Part shown: positions 16,024 through 23,530 of the stretch, one piece after another
Layout: each line of letters begins with the position of its first letter
How positions within the stretch are numbered: the first letter of the stretch is position 1
NCBI RefSeq assembly: GCF_024055715.1
Contig: NZ_JAMXMV010000006.1
Coordinates: 124,001 to 188,000, forward strand
DNA: 64,000 nt
Direction: 5' to 3'
Origin: Actinoallomurus soli
Lineage (GTDB): Bacteria; Actinomycetota; Actinomycetes; Streptosporangiales; Streptosporangiaceae
Notes under the pieces: model-generated
Told to the model about the DNA's origin: nothing
Databases searched by the model: none
The model's input: only the letters and a program-made list of their open reading frames with translations
Position numbers and translations under genes: made by a program

Positions 16024-16314
16024 ATGGGGAACGAAACTCCGGCCGGGACGATGATCCGCTTACTCCAGAACCTCCAGCGGCGCGCGGAAGAGAACGGATT
16101 GGCCGGGCGCGTCGTCCAGACCTCTCGAGCACATCCACCGGTCCTCGTTCTGATTAATCCTGACATCCATCAACTCTCGGAAGAGATCAGTTGCAAGGAG
16201 GTGAATCCCGGCGACTGGTGGCTCTACTGGTCCTGGGGCGGCCAGATCGGGCGAGCGACCGATGTCACCGGCGCGGTCGCGGCCATTCGGCGAGTTCTGG
16301 GAACGCGTCCATGA
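16024..16314 (+). CDS. Small hypothetical protein, pair member 1
   Basis: I do not recognise this 96-residue protein. It has an amphipathic N-terminal helix (GTMIRLLQNLQRRAEENGLAG), a short strand pair (VLVLINPDIHQLSEEISCKE) and aromatic-rich DWWLYWSWGGQIG before a C-terminal helix. The ATG at 16024 has GGGGA upstream. Its stop overlaps the start of the next gene by 4 nt, so the two are coupled. The divergent HTH-PLD-like gene suggests a three-gene module common in actinomycetes. Function is unknown. Confidence 0.65.
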   Translation: MGNETPAGTMIRLLQNLQRRAEENGLAGRVVQTSRAHPPVLVLINPDIHQLSEEISCKEVNPGDWWLYWSWGGQIGRATDVTGAVAAIRRVLGTRP

Positions 16315-16625
16315 CGGCCAGGCGCAGGCCCCAGGGCACGCCTCCCGTACGCCCGGAGGGCGACGCTCCTCAGATCGCTCGTGACCTGGAGCGACGATGC
16401 CCGGGGTGGGTCGTCATCTGGTCGGCTTGGCGACGCACTTTCACCGCCTTCTCGGCCGTGACCGCGGAGGGCCTGGTGATCGATGACCCGTCGGCGTACC
16501 GGCTCCTCCAGCGGATCGGCGACGTTCATCGGGCGGCCGTTCTCGGGGCGCGGACAGGCGGACGACCGCCCCTGCGGTCCTACGACCCGCCGGCACATTT
16601 CCGCCCTGACGTCCCGGCCCGCTGA
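16311..16625 (+). CDS. Small hypothetical protein, pair member 2
   Basis: The 104-residue protein starts at an ATG overlapping the previous stop (ATGA). Its core (IARDLERRCPGWVVIWSAWRRTFTAFSAV) echoes the WWLYWSW region of its neighbour: both have an N-terminal helix followed by a Trp-rich strand, so they may be distant paralogues. The C-terminus is basic and Pro-rich, probably disordered. No known family is recognised. Coupling implies that the two proteins are made together, perhaps as a complex. Confidence 0.6.
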   Translation: MTARRRPQGTPPVRPEGDAPQIARDLERRCPGWVVIWSAWRRTFTAFSAVTAEGLVIDDPSAYRLLQRIGDVHRAAVLGARTGGRPPLRSYDPPAHFRPDVPAR

Positions 16626-16636
16626 GGCCGTGGCGC

Positions 16637-16682
16637 GGGGTCGCCGGGGGCAGGAGGTGAGGGACCTGCGCCCGGCGGCCCC
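16637..16682. terminator. Hairpin between convergent genes
   Basis: A 12-bp stem (16637-16648 with 16671-16682, one G-U pair) encloses a second inner stem. It lies directly before the TPR-like gene's stop on the other strand. Confidence 0.55.
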
Positions 16683-16683
16683 G

Positions 16684-17328
16684 TCAGGCGAGGGCGGTGA
16701 TCGCTCGGCCGAGCGCCTCCTGGTCCTCCTCGGGCAGCCCACGGGCGGCGTGGACCATGTGGAGGGCGGTCGCGAGGCGGGTCCGGTCGTCGTCCGTGCC
16801 GAGGTCGCCCAGGTAGGCGGGAAGGATGAGGCCGAGCGTCTCGAGGTCGCGGCGGGCGCACAGGCCGGAGAGCAGGTCCGCCAGGAGGTCGTCGACGGGA
16901 CGGGGGCCCAGGCCGCCGGTCGAGCGCAGGCCCTCGGCGATGGCGAACCGGTTCCAGTCGCCGTACTGCCCCTGAGGCAGGGCGTCGACGCATGCGGCGG
17001 CGCGCTGGAAGTGCTCGCGTGCCTCGTCGAGCCGGCCCAGGTCGCGGCAGGCCTTGGCGATGTTCAGGTGCAGGGACGGGTAGAAGGCGCGGACGCGTTC
17101 GTCGCCGACCCGGTCGGCGCGGGCGAGGCATTCGCGGTTCCAGTGGAGGGTGTCCTCGGGGGTCGGCTGGTGCCGGGCCACGTAGTGCGCCGCGACGCAT
17201 GCCTCGTAATCGTCGGTGGCCGTCTCCCACGCTCGCCGGAAGAGGTCGCGCGCGTCGTTCTGCCTGGCCTCGGCCTCCGCACGCATGCCCTCGCTGCACA
17301 GCCGTACGACCGGGTTGTCGGGGTTCAT
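16684..17328 (-). CDS. TPR-like helical protein coupled to the MerR-clamp gene
   Basis: The 214-residue, wholly alpha-helical protein has at least four TPR-like helix pairs (ARQNDARDLFRRAWETATDDYEACVAAHYVARH, SLHLNIAKACRDLGRLDEAREHFQRAAACVDAL, and others). Proteins of this type bind other proteins. Its start overlaps the stop of the MerR-beta-clamp gene by 4 nt, so the two are co-translated and probably act together. No signal peptide or enzyme motif is visible. The family appears to be actinobacterial and uncharacterised. Confidence 0.75.
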   Translation of the reverse strand: MNPDNPVVRLCSEGMRAEAEARQNDARDLFRRAWETATDDYEACVAAHYVARHQPTPEDTLHWNRECLARADRVGDERVRAFYPSLHLNIAKACRDLGRLDEAREHFQRAAACVDALPQGQYGDWNRFAIAEGLRSTGGLGPRPVDDLLADLLSGLCARRDLETLGLILPAYLGDLGTDDDRTRLATALHMVHAARGLPEEDQEALGRAITALA

Positions 17329-18392
17329 CGCTCTTCTTCCTGGAGGACCGGCATGACGAGGGTGGTGAAACTGCCCTGGTCTGCGGAGCGGACGACGACC
17401 GGGCGGAGCGTGGAGGAGATCTCCAGCAGCACGTCGGGGCCCACGCTCGCCTCGACGGCCGGCAGGAGCACGCCCGGGTCGAACGCGATCCGCAGCGGAG
17501 GACCCGTGCAGATCGACGGGACCTCGGCCGCTGCCCGGCCCAGGACGAGACGATCGCGCTCGTCGGTCCGGAGGAGGACCGGGCCGTCGTCGTGGTCGGC
17601 GAGGGCCGTACGGAGGGCGTCGCGGTCAACGATGAGGCGGTGCCGGGCGGCCGGGAGGTCGTCCAGGACGATCCGGTAGTCGGGGAACGTCCCATCGACG
17701 GCGGGGAGCGGCCGCTCCTCGCCGTCGCCGTGGACGCGGGCGCCCCGGCCGTCGACCTCGATCGCGACCTCCGGCAGGCGCATCGCCCAGGAGGCGATCT
17801 CCTTCATCGTTCCGGCGTCGGCCAGGAGGCCGTGCGCACCCCCGGTGACGGCACTGGGGCGCAGGGCCCGTACGGCGAGCCGGTAGCGGTCGGTGGCCAC
17901 CAGGCGCACCTCCTGGCCGGTGAGCTCGACGAGCACGCAACCGAGCACGGGGAACTCCTCCCGCACCGCGCCGCGGGCCGCCGACGGCGCCACCTGGCGT
18001 ACCGCGCCGGCCAGTTCCGCGCCGCCGACGCGGGCCATCGCCGCGTTCCCGGCGCCGGAGAGGTCCCGGAGCAGGCCGTCGATCGCCGCCTGGGCGGCCG
18101 CGGCGGTGTCCCGGGTACGGCGCGCGTGCGCCGTCAGCACCGCGCGGGCCTCCTCCCGGTCGCCGTCGAGCACCACCGACGCGTCGACCAGCGGCAGCCC
18201 GGTCTCGCGGAGCCGCCGTACGAGGACGGCGCGCGGCTCCTGGTCGGGGGCGTAGTAGCGGTACCCGGTCGCGGCGTCCACGCGGGCGGGCCGCAGGACG
18301 CCGCAGTCGTCGTAGAACCGCAGGGCGCTCGGCGTCAGCCCCACCCGGCGGGCGAAGGTCCCGATGCTGACCAGCGCTTCGGCGTCGTTCAT
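17325..18392 (-). CDS. Fusion: MerR HTH + DNA polymerase III beta-clamp-like domain
   Basis: Residues about 8-75 are a MerR HTH (SIGTFARRVGLTPSALRFYDDCGVLRPARVDAATGYRYY), followed by a coiled coil (to about 125). Residues about 140-355 resemble two domains of the DnaN sliding clamp: VLVELTGQEVRLVATDRYRLAVRAL, FPDYRIVL, VDRDALRTAL, and a typical clamp ending SFTTLVMPV. It has only two of the three clamp domains per chain, so it is not dnaN. I chose the ATG at 18392 because an ATG at 18401 would lie inside the -10 box; this makes the mRNA leaderless. The clamp domain may be a ligand- or peptide-sensing module. The biological role is unknown. Confidence 0.85.
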   Translation of the reverse strand: MNDAEALVSIGTFARRVGLTPSALRFYDDCGVLRPARVDAATGYRYYAPDQEPRAVLVRRLRETGLPLVDASVVLDGDREEARAVLTAHARRTRDTAAAAQAAIDGLLRDLSGAGNAAMARVGGAELAGAVRQVAPSAARGAVREEFPVLGCVLVELTGQEVRLVATDRYRLAVRALRPSAVTGGAHGLLADAGTMKEIASWAMRLPEVAIEVDGRGARVHGDGEERPLPAVDGTFPDYRIVLDDLPAARHRLIVDRDALRTALADHDDGPVLLRTDERDRLVLGRAAAEVPSICTGPPLRIAFDPGVLLPAVEASVGPDVLLEISSTLRPVVVRSADQGSFTTLVMPVLQEEER

Positions 18393-18399
18393 GCCGGAC

Positions 18400-18430
18400 A
18401 TCGTGAGCCTTCGAGCGGCTCGAAGGTCAA
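18400..18430 (-). promoter_or_regulatory. MerR-type promoter, 19-bp spacer and 19-bp palindrome
   Basis: On the minus strand, TTGACC (18430-18425) and CACGAT (18405-18400) have a 19-bp spacer. The perfect palindrome CCTTCGAG-CGG-CTCGAAGG covers 18408-18426. The -10 ends 7 nt before the ATG at 18392. Autoregulation by the MerR-clamp protein is the simplest reading. Confidence 0.75.
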
Positions 18431-18437
18431 CTCCGGC

Positions 18438-18914
18438 TCAGTCGGCGGAGCCGGCCAGGCGCTCGTACGTCTCGATCGTCCGGACGAACGTCGCGCGCTC
18501 CTCCGGGGACAGGGGGTCGAACGCCGCACGCCAGGCCTTCGCCCCGTTGGCGAGCCAGCTCTCGATCGCCGAGCGGGTCTCCGCGTCCTCGGTGAGGTCG
18601 ACGATCGTCCGCCGGGCGTCTCCCGGGTCCGAGCGCCGTACCAGGACGCCCTGCCGGGCGAGGTCGCTGACCATCAGGCTCACGGTGGTCGGGGCGACCT
18701 GCAGCCGGGAGGCCAGCTCGCCGACCGCCATCGGCCCGTCGAACAGCAGGTACGACAGCAGCGACAGGTGCCTGGGCGCCAGGTTGAAGGAGCGGAGCCG
18801 TTCGGGGATCGGCGTCCGCTTGAGCCGTGCGGCCAGCCGCGGCATCAGCGACAGCATGGCCCGGACCGCCTCGTCCGCGCGCAGGCCGGGCTCTGGCGTC
18901 TGCTCCGTTGACAT
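18438..18914 (-). CDS. MarR-family transcriptional regulator
   Basis: The 158-residue winged-HTH protein has the MarR core: NLAPRHLSLLSYLLFDGPMAVGELASRLQVAPTTVSLMVSDLARQGVLVRRSDPGDARRTIVDLTED (about residues 43-110). It is divergent from the F420-nitroreductase/hemerythrin gene. The shared 106-bp gap has a perfect 19-bp inverted repeat, so it probably represses that gene and itself and is released by a ligand, possibly a quinone or redox-active compound (inference from the target). The ATG at 18914 is the first plausible start. Confidence 0.88.
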   Translation of the reverse strand: MSTEQTPEPGLRADEAVRAMLSLMPRLAARLKRTPIPERLRSFNLAPRHLSLLSYLLFDGPMAVGELASRLQVAPTTVSLMVSDLARQGVLVRRSDPGDARRTIVDLTEDAETRSAIESWLANGAKAWRAAFDPLSPEERATFVRTIETYERLAGSAD

Positions 18915-18951
18915 CCCCGCGATCATCCCTATACGTTTGCGATCAAAGCTT

Positions 18952-18970
18952 ATTTGTTTGCAAAACAAAT
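18952..18970. promoter_or_regulatory. Perfect inverted repeat ATTTGTTT-GCA-AAACAAAT, MarR operator
   Basis: Two 8-bp arms around a 3-bp centre stand out as the only A/T-rich stretch in a GC-rich area, between the divergent MarR and nitroreductase-hemerythrin genes. Size and location fit a MarR dimer site. Confidence 0.7.
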
Positions 18971-19020
18971 TGGTACGGCGTCCACACCGTACCGGACCCT
19001 CTCCGGCGGAGGTCTCGCCC

Positions 19021-19935
19021 ATGAACGCAACGCCCGTGGCACCGAACCCGAACGACCCGGTCATCGGTGAGTTCCGCGCGAACAACGGCAAGGTCGGCGG
19101 GGTCTTCGACGGCGTTCCGCTGCTCCTGCTGACCACGGCCGGCCGCAGGACCGGCCGGCCGCACACCACGCCCGTCGTCCACCTCCGCGACGGCGGCCGG
19201 TACCTCGTGTTCGCCTCCAACGCCGGGCGGCCGGAGCACCCCGACTGGTACGAGAACCTGCTCGCCGGCTCGCAGGCGACGATCGAGGTCGGCACCGAGG
19301 AGGGCCGCGTACGCCCGTTCGCCGCCCGCGCCGTGGTCCTCGACGGCGACGAACGGGACCACTGGTACGAACGCCAGTGCGCCCTCAACCCAGCGTTCCG
19401 CCGGTACCAGGAGCAGACCACCCGGAGGATCCCGGTGGTCGCCCTGCACCCCCTGGACCTGGCCGCCGACGCCGCGCGCGCCCGGATGATCGGTGAGCAG
19501 CTCGTCCGCCACCACGAGGAGCTCCGCGCCGACCTACGCGACGTACGGGCGCGGATCGACGACCTCCTCGCCGGCGGGCCGGGCCGTACGGATCCCACCC
19601 CTCCGGCGGACCTGACCGCCCAGCTGCGCCGGCACTGCCTGACCTTCTGCTACGGCCTGCACATGCACCACACTCGCGAGAACGGCGCGTTCTCCGCGTT
19701 CGAGGACGAGTTCCCGCACCTGGTCCCGGTCATCGAGCGGCTGCGCGCCGAGCACCACGTGATGGAGAAGGCCCTGCGGGACTTCGAAGCGCTGCTGCGG
19801 GAAGGGCCGTCCGGCGACGACGTGACGCGGTTCCGCGCCGAACTGGACCGCGTGGTCACCGGCCTGGAGGACCACTTCGCGTACGAGGAGGCGAACCTCC
19901 TTCCGGCGGTGGGCGCCACGCCTCCGCGGCGGTGA
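19021..19935 (+). CDS. Fusion: F420-type (Ddn-like) nitroreductase + hemerythrin HHE domain
   Basis: Residues 1 to about 150 match the deazaflavin-dependent nitroreductase/quinone reductase family (GVPLLLLTTAGRRTGRPHTTPVVHLRDGGRYLVFASNAGRPEHPDWYENLLA). Residues about 160-300 are a four-helix hemerythrin-like domain with metal-ligand candidates HHEEL, HMHHTRENGAFSAFE, HHVMEK and HFAYEE. The first domain binds F420 and reduces quinones or nitro compounds; the second holds a di-iron centre sensing or reducing O2 or NO. The ATG at 19021 follows the MarR operator. The 3' end overlaps a convergent membrane gene by 80 bp. Confidence 0.87.
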   Translation: MNATPVAPNPNDPVIGEFRANNGKVGGVFDGVPLLLLTTAGRRTGRPHTTPVVHLRDGGRYLVFASNAGRPEHPDWYENLLAGSQATIEVGTEEGRVRPFAARAVVLDGDERDHWYERQCALNPAFRRYQEQTTRRIPVVALHPLDLAADAARARMIGEQLVRHHEELRADLRDVRARIDDLLAGGPGRTDPTPPADLTAQLRRHCLTFCYGLHMHHTRENGAFSAFEDEFPHLVPVIERLRAEHHVMEKALRDFEALLREGPSGDDVTRFRAELDRVVTGLEDHFAYEEANLLPAVGATPPRR

Positions 19936-20605
19936 GCCCGCCCCGGCCGTGCCATGGACGCTCAGGCGAGCTCGGTCCTCCCCGGACGGCGGTGACGGCC
20001 ATACCGGCGGTGAACACCAGGCCGGCACAGACGACGGCGCCGACGTCGTACGGCGGACGGGCCGGCCAGGCCCACGGCGTGGTCACCGCCGGGCCGTGCC
20101 ACAGGGTGTACTGCGCGTACATCGCGATCACCAGGTAGCCCGTCGGACCCGTCCAGGCGAGACCGGCGCCGAGCGTGGCGGCGCAGAGCAGGCCGATACC
20201 GGTCGAGCCGGCGACGTTGCGGACCACGCCCGCGGTGCCGCCGGCGAGGTGCAGACCGGTTCCCGCGATGACGAGCGCCCCCATGGCGATGGCGATCAGC
20301 ACCGAGGTGCCGCCCAGCCGCAGAACATGGCGCCGCGGACCGGTCGCGCTCTCCGGATCACCGAACGGGCTTCCCACCGTGGCGGCGATGACCGTCGCGG
20401 CAGCCGTCTCGAACAGCAGCGGCATCTGGAGCGCGCCGTAGGTGTTCCACCTCCAGTGGAGCGCGACCCGCGTTCCGGCGGCGCAGGTCAGCAGGATCAG
20501 CAGGGCGAGAGGCAGCCTGCGGCTGGTCGCGTACAGCCGCACGAGGCGCAGTCCGGCCCGACACGGGGTGCGCGCCCGCGGCATGCGGGCCGACGCAGCG
20601 CTCAC
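19856..20605 (-). CDS. Multi-pass membrane protein, last gene of sigma-ABC operon
   Basis: The 249-residue protein has about five hydrophobic segments (for example LPLALLILLTCAAGTRVAL, SVLIAIAMGALVIAGTGLHLA, VGAVVCAGLVFTAGMAVTAV) and a charged, Pro-rich C-terminal tail. No family is recognised, but its layout suits a second permease-like subunit. Its ATG overlaps the stop of the preceding permease gene by 4 nt. The last 80 bp run into the convergent nitroreductase-hemerythrin gene, so the tail could be an artefact of a lost earlier stop; the membrane part is credible. Confidence 0.7.
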   Translation of the reverse strand: MSAASARMPRARTPCRAGLRLVRLYATSRRLPLALLILLTCAAGTRVALHWRWNTYGALQMPLLFETAAATVIAATVGSPFGDPESATGPRRHVLRLGGTSVLIAIAMGALVIAGTGLHLAGGTAGVVRNVAGSTGIGLLCAATLGAGLAWTGPTGYLVIAMYAQYTLWHGPAVTTPWAWPARPPYDVGAVVCAGLVFTAGMAVTAVRGGPSSPERPWHGRGGLTAAEAWRPPPEGGSPPRTRSGPPGR

Positions 20606-22074
20606 GGCAGGTCTCGCAGCGTGAGGCGGCCTGCCCGCAGCGCGGCCGCGTGCGCGACCAGCCAGGCATGCCGGGTCGAGAACGGAAGTGCGGCGAACCG
20701 CCGGGCCGCGTCGAACTCCGGGCTCCCGGGGCTCGGCAGCCCGTTCTCGGCGGGACGCGCGGCCATCCGGCCCCCGTCGATCCCGGCCACCGTGAGCAGC
20801 GCCATCGTGACCGCCCGCTGTGCCGGGCCGGGGTGGGGAGTGCGACCGACGACAGTGGAGATCAGATCAAGGCCGGCGGAGGACGCGACCGCCCTCGTGA
20901 ACTCCGCGGTCGTCATGCCGTACTCGCCGGGCAGCGTGTCCGGAACGACCAGGCCGATCTCGGGACGGCCGCCGACGGTGCGCGGGCCTCCGCCGCCGAC
21001 GACGACGTCGTCGCCCCGCTGCCGGAACACCGGAGCGGTCTCCTCCACGGTGAGAGGCGCGCCCGGTACGCCGGCGAGCTCGCTCAGCACGGGTCCGAGC
21101 GCGTCCGTCACAACGGGCAGGTACGCCGCGTGCGCCGGGTGCACGCAGACCCGGATCGCGGTCCGGCCGCAGACCGGCGTGTACGGGACCGGCCGATCGT
21201 CGGCGGAGTCGTGCAGCGCCGGGATGAGCGTCATCCCGTGCCCGTCCGGCCGGGACGTGCCGACCAGCAGCACGCTCGTCGCGGCCGAGGCGATGCCGAC
21301 CGCACCGAGACAGACGGCGACCCGGCGCGGCCACCGCCCTGCGCCGGGCAGGCCGACGACGCCGAGCAGAGCGGCGGTGAGCCCGATCAGGAAGATGACC
21401 TGGGCGATCGGCAGGTCGGGACGGTAGGGGTAGAAGGTCGCCACGGAGGCGTTGGGCGGGGCCCACAGCGGGTCGACCTGCCAGTACGACGGCGTCGTGT
21501 GGATGGGGTAGAGGCCGAACCCGAGCCCGAAGAACACGGCGAGGATCGTCAGCGGGACGGTGAACCGGTGGGGCAGGAACACGCCGACGACGAACCCGAG
21601 CGCGGAGATCGCCGGGATGCCGACGGCGCCGACGGCGGCCGGCCACCACAGCGGGCCGCCCCACGGGGCCTGCCCCGCGGTGACCCCGTACAGCACGCCC
21701 ACGCAGCCGAGATAGGCCGCCTCGGCCCAGCACGTACAGGCGGCCCAGGCGACCAGCCGGCGGGTCCAGCCCGATCGTGGGGTGCCGGCGATCAGATCGC
21801 CCATCCGGTGACGGCCCTCGCGCGACCCCAGCCACGCGGCGGCGCCCACCACCGGGGGGACGAAGTCCAGCAGGATCGACTGCTGCATGGCCATCGCCCG
21901 CAGGTTCCACAACGGCGGAAGCGCCATGCTCTCGCGGAAGGCGTTGTACCAGAACAGGCCGGCGACGACCGGCAGCATCCAGACCATCGTGCTGCGGCGC
22001 AGCTCCAGGCTCACCAGCCGCGTCACGGAGCGGCCCGGCGGACGCGGGCCGCGGCGCGCGACGGCGAGGGTCAT
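20602..22074 (-). CDS. ABC-transporter-associated membrane protein (permease-like)
   Basis: This 490-residue protein has roughly seven transmembrane segments in its first 270 residues (VWMLPVVAGLFWYNAF, LDFVPPVVGAAAWLGS, IPAISALGFVVGVFL and others). A soluble, probably extracytoplasmic region with two cysteines follows (VCGRTAIRVCVHPAHAAYLPVV), then a C-terminal region. It is encoded between the ATPase and a second membrane protein with 4-nt overlaps on both sides, so it is very likely the ABC-2-like permease of this exporter. The large C-terminal domain is unusual and unassigned. Confidence 0.75.
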   Translation of the reverse strand: MTLAVARRGPRPPGRSVTRLVSLELRRSTMVWMLPVVAGLFWYNAFRESMALPPLWNLRAMAMQQSILLDFVPPVVGAAAWLGSREGRHRMGDLIAGTPRSGWTRRLVAWAACTCWAEAAYLGCVGVLYGVTAGQAPWGGPLWWPAAVGAVGIPAISALGFVVGVFLPHRFTVPLTILAVFFGLGFGLYPIHTTPSYWQVDPLWAPPNASVATFYPYRPDLPIAQVIFLIGLTAALLGVVGLPGAGRWPRRVAVCLGAVGIASAATSVLLVGTSRPDGHGMTLIPALHDSADDRPVPYTPVCGRTAIRVCVHPAHAAYLPVVTDALGPVLSELAGVPGAPLTVEETAPVFRQRGDDVVVGGGGPRTVGGRPEIGLVVPDTLPGEYGMTTAEFTRAVASSAGLDLISTVVGRTPHPGPAQRAVTMALLTVAGIDGGRMAARPAENGLPSPGSPEFDAARRFAALPFSTRHAWLVAHAAALRAGRLTLRDLP

Positions 22075-22814
22075 GACCGCACCTGAGCCAGCACCGCGGT
22101 GTACCCGCGCTCCAACGGCGCGTCGCCGACGCCGCGGTCATCCCCCTGAGCCGCCAGCTCGTCCGGCGTGCCGTGGAAGACGACCCTCCCCCGGTCCATC
22201 AACGCCACCGCACCGCACGCGGCGCCGACGTCCTCCACCAGGTGCGTGCTGACCACGACGGTGGCGCGCGTGCCGATCTCACGCAGCAGGGCACGCAACG
22301 CGACCCGCTGCTCGGGGTCCAGCCCGGCGGTCGGCTCGTCCAGGAGCAGCAGCTCCGGGTCGTTCACGATCGCCTGCGCGATCCCCACCCGCCGCAGCAT
22401 CCCGCCGGACAGCGTCCGCAGCTTCGCCTTCGCCTTCTCCCCCAGACCGACCCGTTCCACGGCGACGGCGACGGCGCGGGGGACCCGGGCCGCGGGCATC
22501 TCCTTCAGCAGCGCGAAATACTCCACGAACTCCACCACGGTGAAGCCCGGGTAGTAGCCCAGGCTCTGCGGGAGGTACCCCAGCCGGCGTCGAAGCTCCC
22601 GGCGCTCACCGTGAACGCTCGGATCACGACCCAGCAGCCGCAGCCGCCCCGACGTCGGTTCGATCACCGTCGCCATCATCCGCAGCAACGACGTCTTCCC
22701 CGCGCCGTTGGGGCCCAGGAGCCCCAGGACGCCCGGCCCCGCCCGTAGATCCACCCCGGCCACCGCCTCCGTCCGGCCGAACCGGCGGGTCACCTCCGTG
22801 ATCTCGATGGTCAC
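22071..22814 (-). CDS. ABC transporter ATP-binding protein
   Basis: The 247-residue ATPase has Walker A GPNGAGKTS, Q-loop LPQSLGYYPGFT, signature LSGGMLRR, Walker B LLLLDEPTAGLDP and switch STHLVEDV. It belongs to the ABC-2 exporter group (DrrA/CcmA-like). The GTG at 22814 overlaps the previous stop by 4 nt (GTGA), and its own stop overlaps the permease start. It should energise export or membrane remodelling by the following membrane proteins. The co-transcribed ECF sigma factor points to stress- or antibiotic-induced expression. Confidence 0.9.
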   Translation of the reverse strand: MTIEITEVTRRFGRTEAVAGVDLRAGPGVLGLLGPNGAGKTSLLRMMATVIEPTSGRLRLLGRDPSVHGERRELRRRLGYLPQSLGYYPGFTVVEFVEYFALLKEMPAARVPRAVAVAVERVGLGEKAKAKLRTLSGGMLRRVGIAQAIVNDPELLLLDEPTAGLDPEQRVALRALLREIGTRATVVVSTHLVEDVGAACGAVALMDRGRVVFHGTPDELAAQGDDRGVGDAPLERGYTAVLAQVRS

Positions 22815-23530
22815 GACGATCCTTTCGGCATCCGGGTGGTGAACAGGACGATCGCCGTGCAGGAGGCGGTCACCACCAGGTACGGAACGACCAAGGAGGA
22901 GTCGGTGACGACGGCGGCGAGGCGTCCCTCGGCGGTGCGCGCGTACAGGACCGTGCCGGCCCAGGCCGCCGATCCCGCGACGGTGCCGACGAGCGCCGAC
23001 CGTGTCACCGTGGCGGTCGCCAGCGCCAGTGCCGACACGGCCGTCATCGGGATCAGCCAGCCGAACGTCACGCCGACCGTGGCGCCCGACGCCGCCGAGC
23101 CGGCCAGCCCGAACACCGTGTCGACCGCGAGCACGCCGAACGCCCGCACCAGCAGCACCATCCGCACACCGACGGCCGCACTGCACGACAGCTCCCACGC
23201 CGGATCGATCCCGGGACCGTACGCGTAGGCGATGCCCGCCGCGGCCACGGCCGGCGCCACGAGGCTCACCAGAGGCCGTCCGCTGGCCGCCGTCGCCACC
23301 GTCCCCGCCCCGAGCACGACCGTGCTGGCGAGTAACCAGGGCACGAGCAGCGATGGAGTGGTGAGCAGCGCCCGCGCCAGGCCCGGCGAACGCAGCAACC
23401 GCCCGATGGTCCGCTCCGGCCACCGCACGTCGCGGCGCCACAGCCCGGTGGCGATCCCGGTCCATACCCGGTCCAGGTCCACGTCCTCCGGCACGTTCGC
23501 GTGGGCCGGCCGCGCATCCGAATCGCTCAT
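22811..23530 (-). CDS. Membrane protein coupled to ECF sigma gene (possible anti-sigma role)
   Basis: The 239-residue protein has a soluble N-terminus of about 55 residues (EDVDLDRVWTGIATGLWRRDVRW) and then about six hydrophobic helices. It overlaps the sigma gene's stop by 4 nt (ATGA) and precedes the ATPase. Membrane proteins in this place often hold the ECF sigma factor inactive, but I see no zinc-binding HxxxCxxC motif typical of ZAS anti-sigmas. It could instead be a transporter subunit. Both readings are inference; the membrane character is seen. Confidence 0.7.
   Translation of the reverse strand: MSDSDARPAHANVPEDVDLDRVWTGIATGLWRRDVRWPERTIGRLLRSPGLARALLTTPSLLVPWLLASTVVLGAGTVATAASGRPLVSLVAPAVAAAGIAYAYGPGIDPAWELSCSAAVGVRMVLLVRAFGVLAVDTVFGLAGSAASGATVGVTFGWLIPMTAVSALALATATVTRSALVGTVAGSAAWAGTVLYARTAEGRLAAVVTDSSLVVPYLVVTASCTAIVLFTTRMPKGSS

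Noticed and set aside
17325-18392. The possibility that the clamp-like gene is the chromosomal dnaN
   Set aside because: It has a MerR head and only two clamp-like domains; the true dnaN should lie next to dnaA.
20898-22141. Alternative minus-strand frame in the permease gene
   Set aside because: Arg/Pro-rich shadow of the permease; the chosen frame has hydrophobic helices and 4-nt overlaps with both neighbours.
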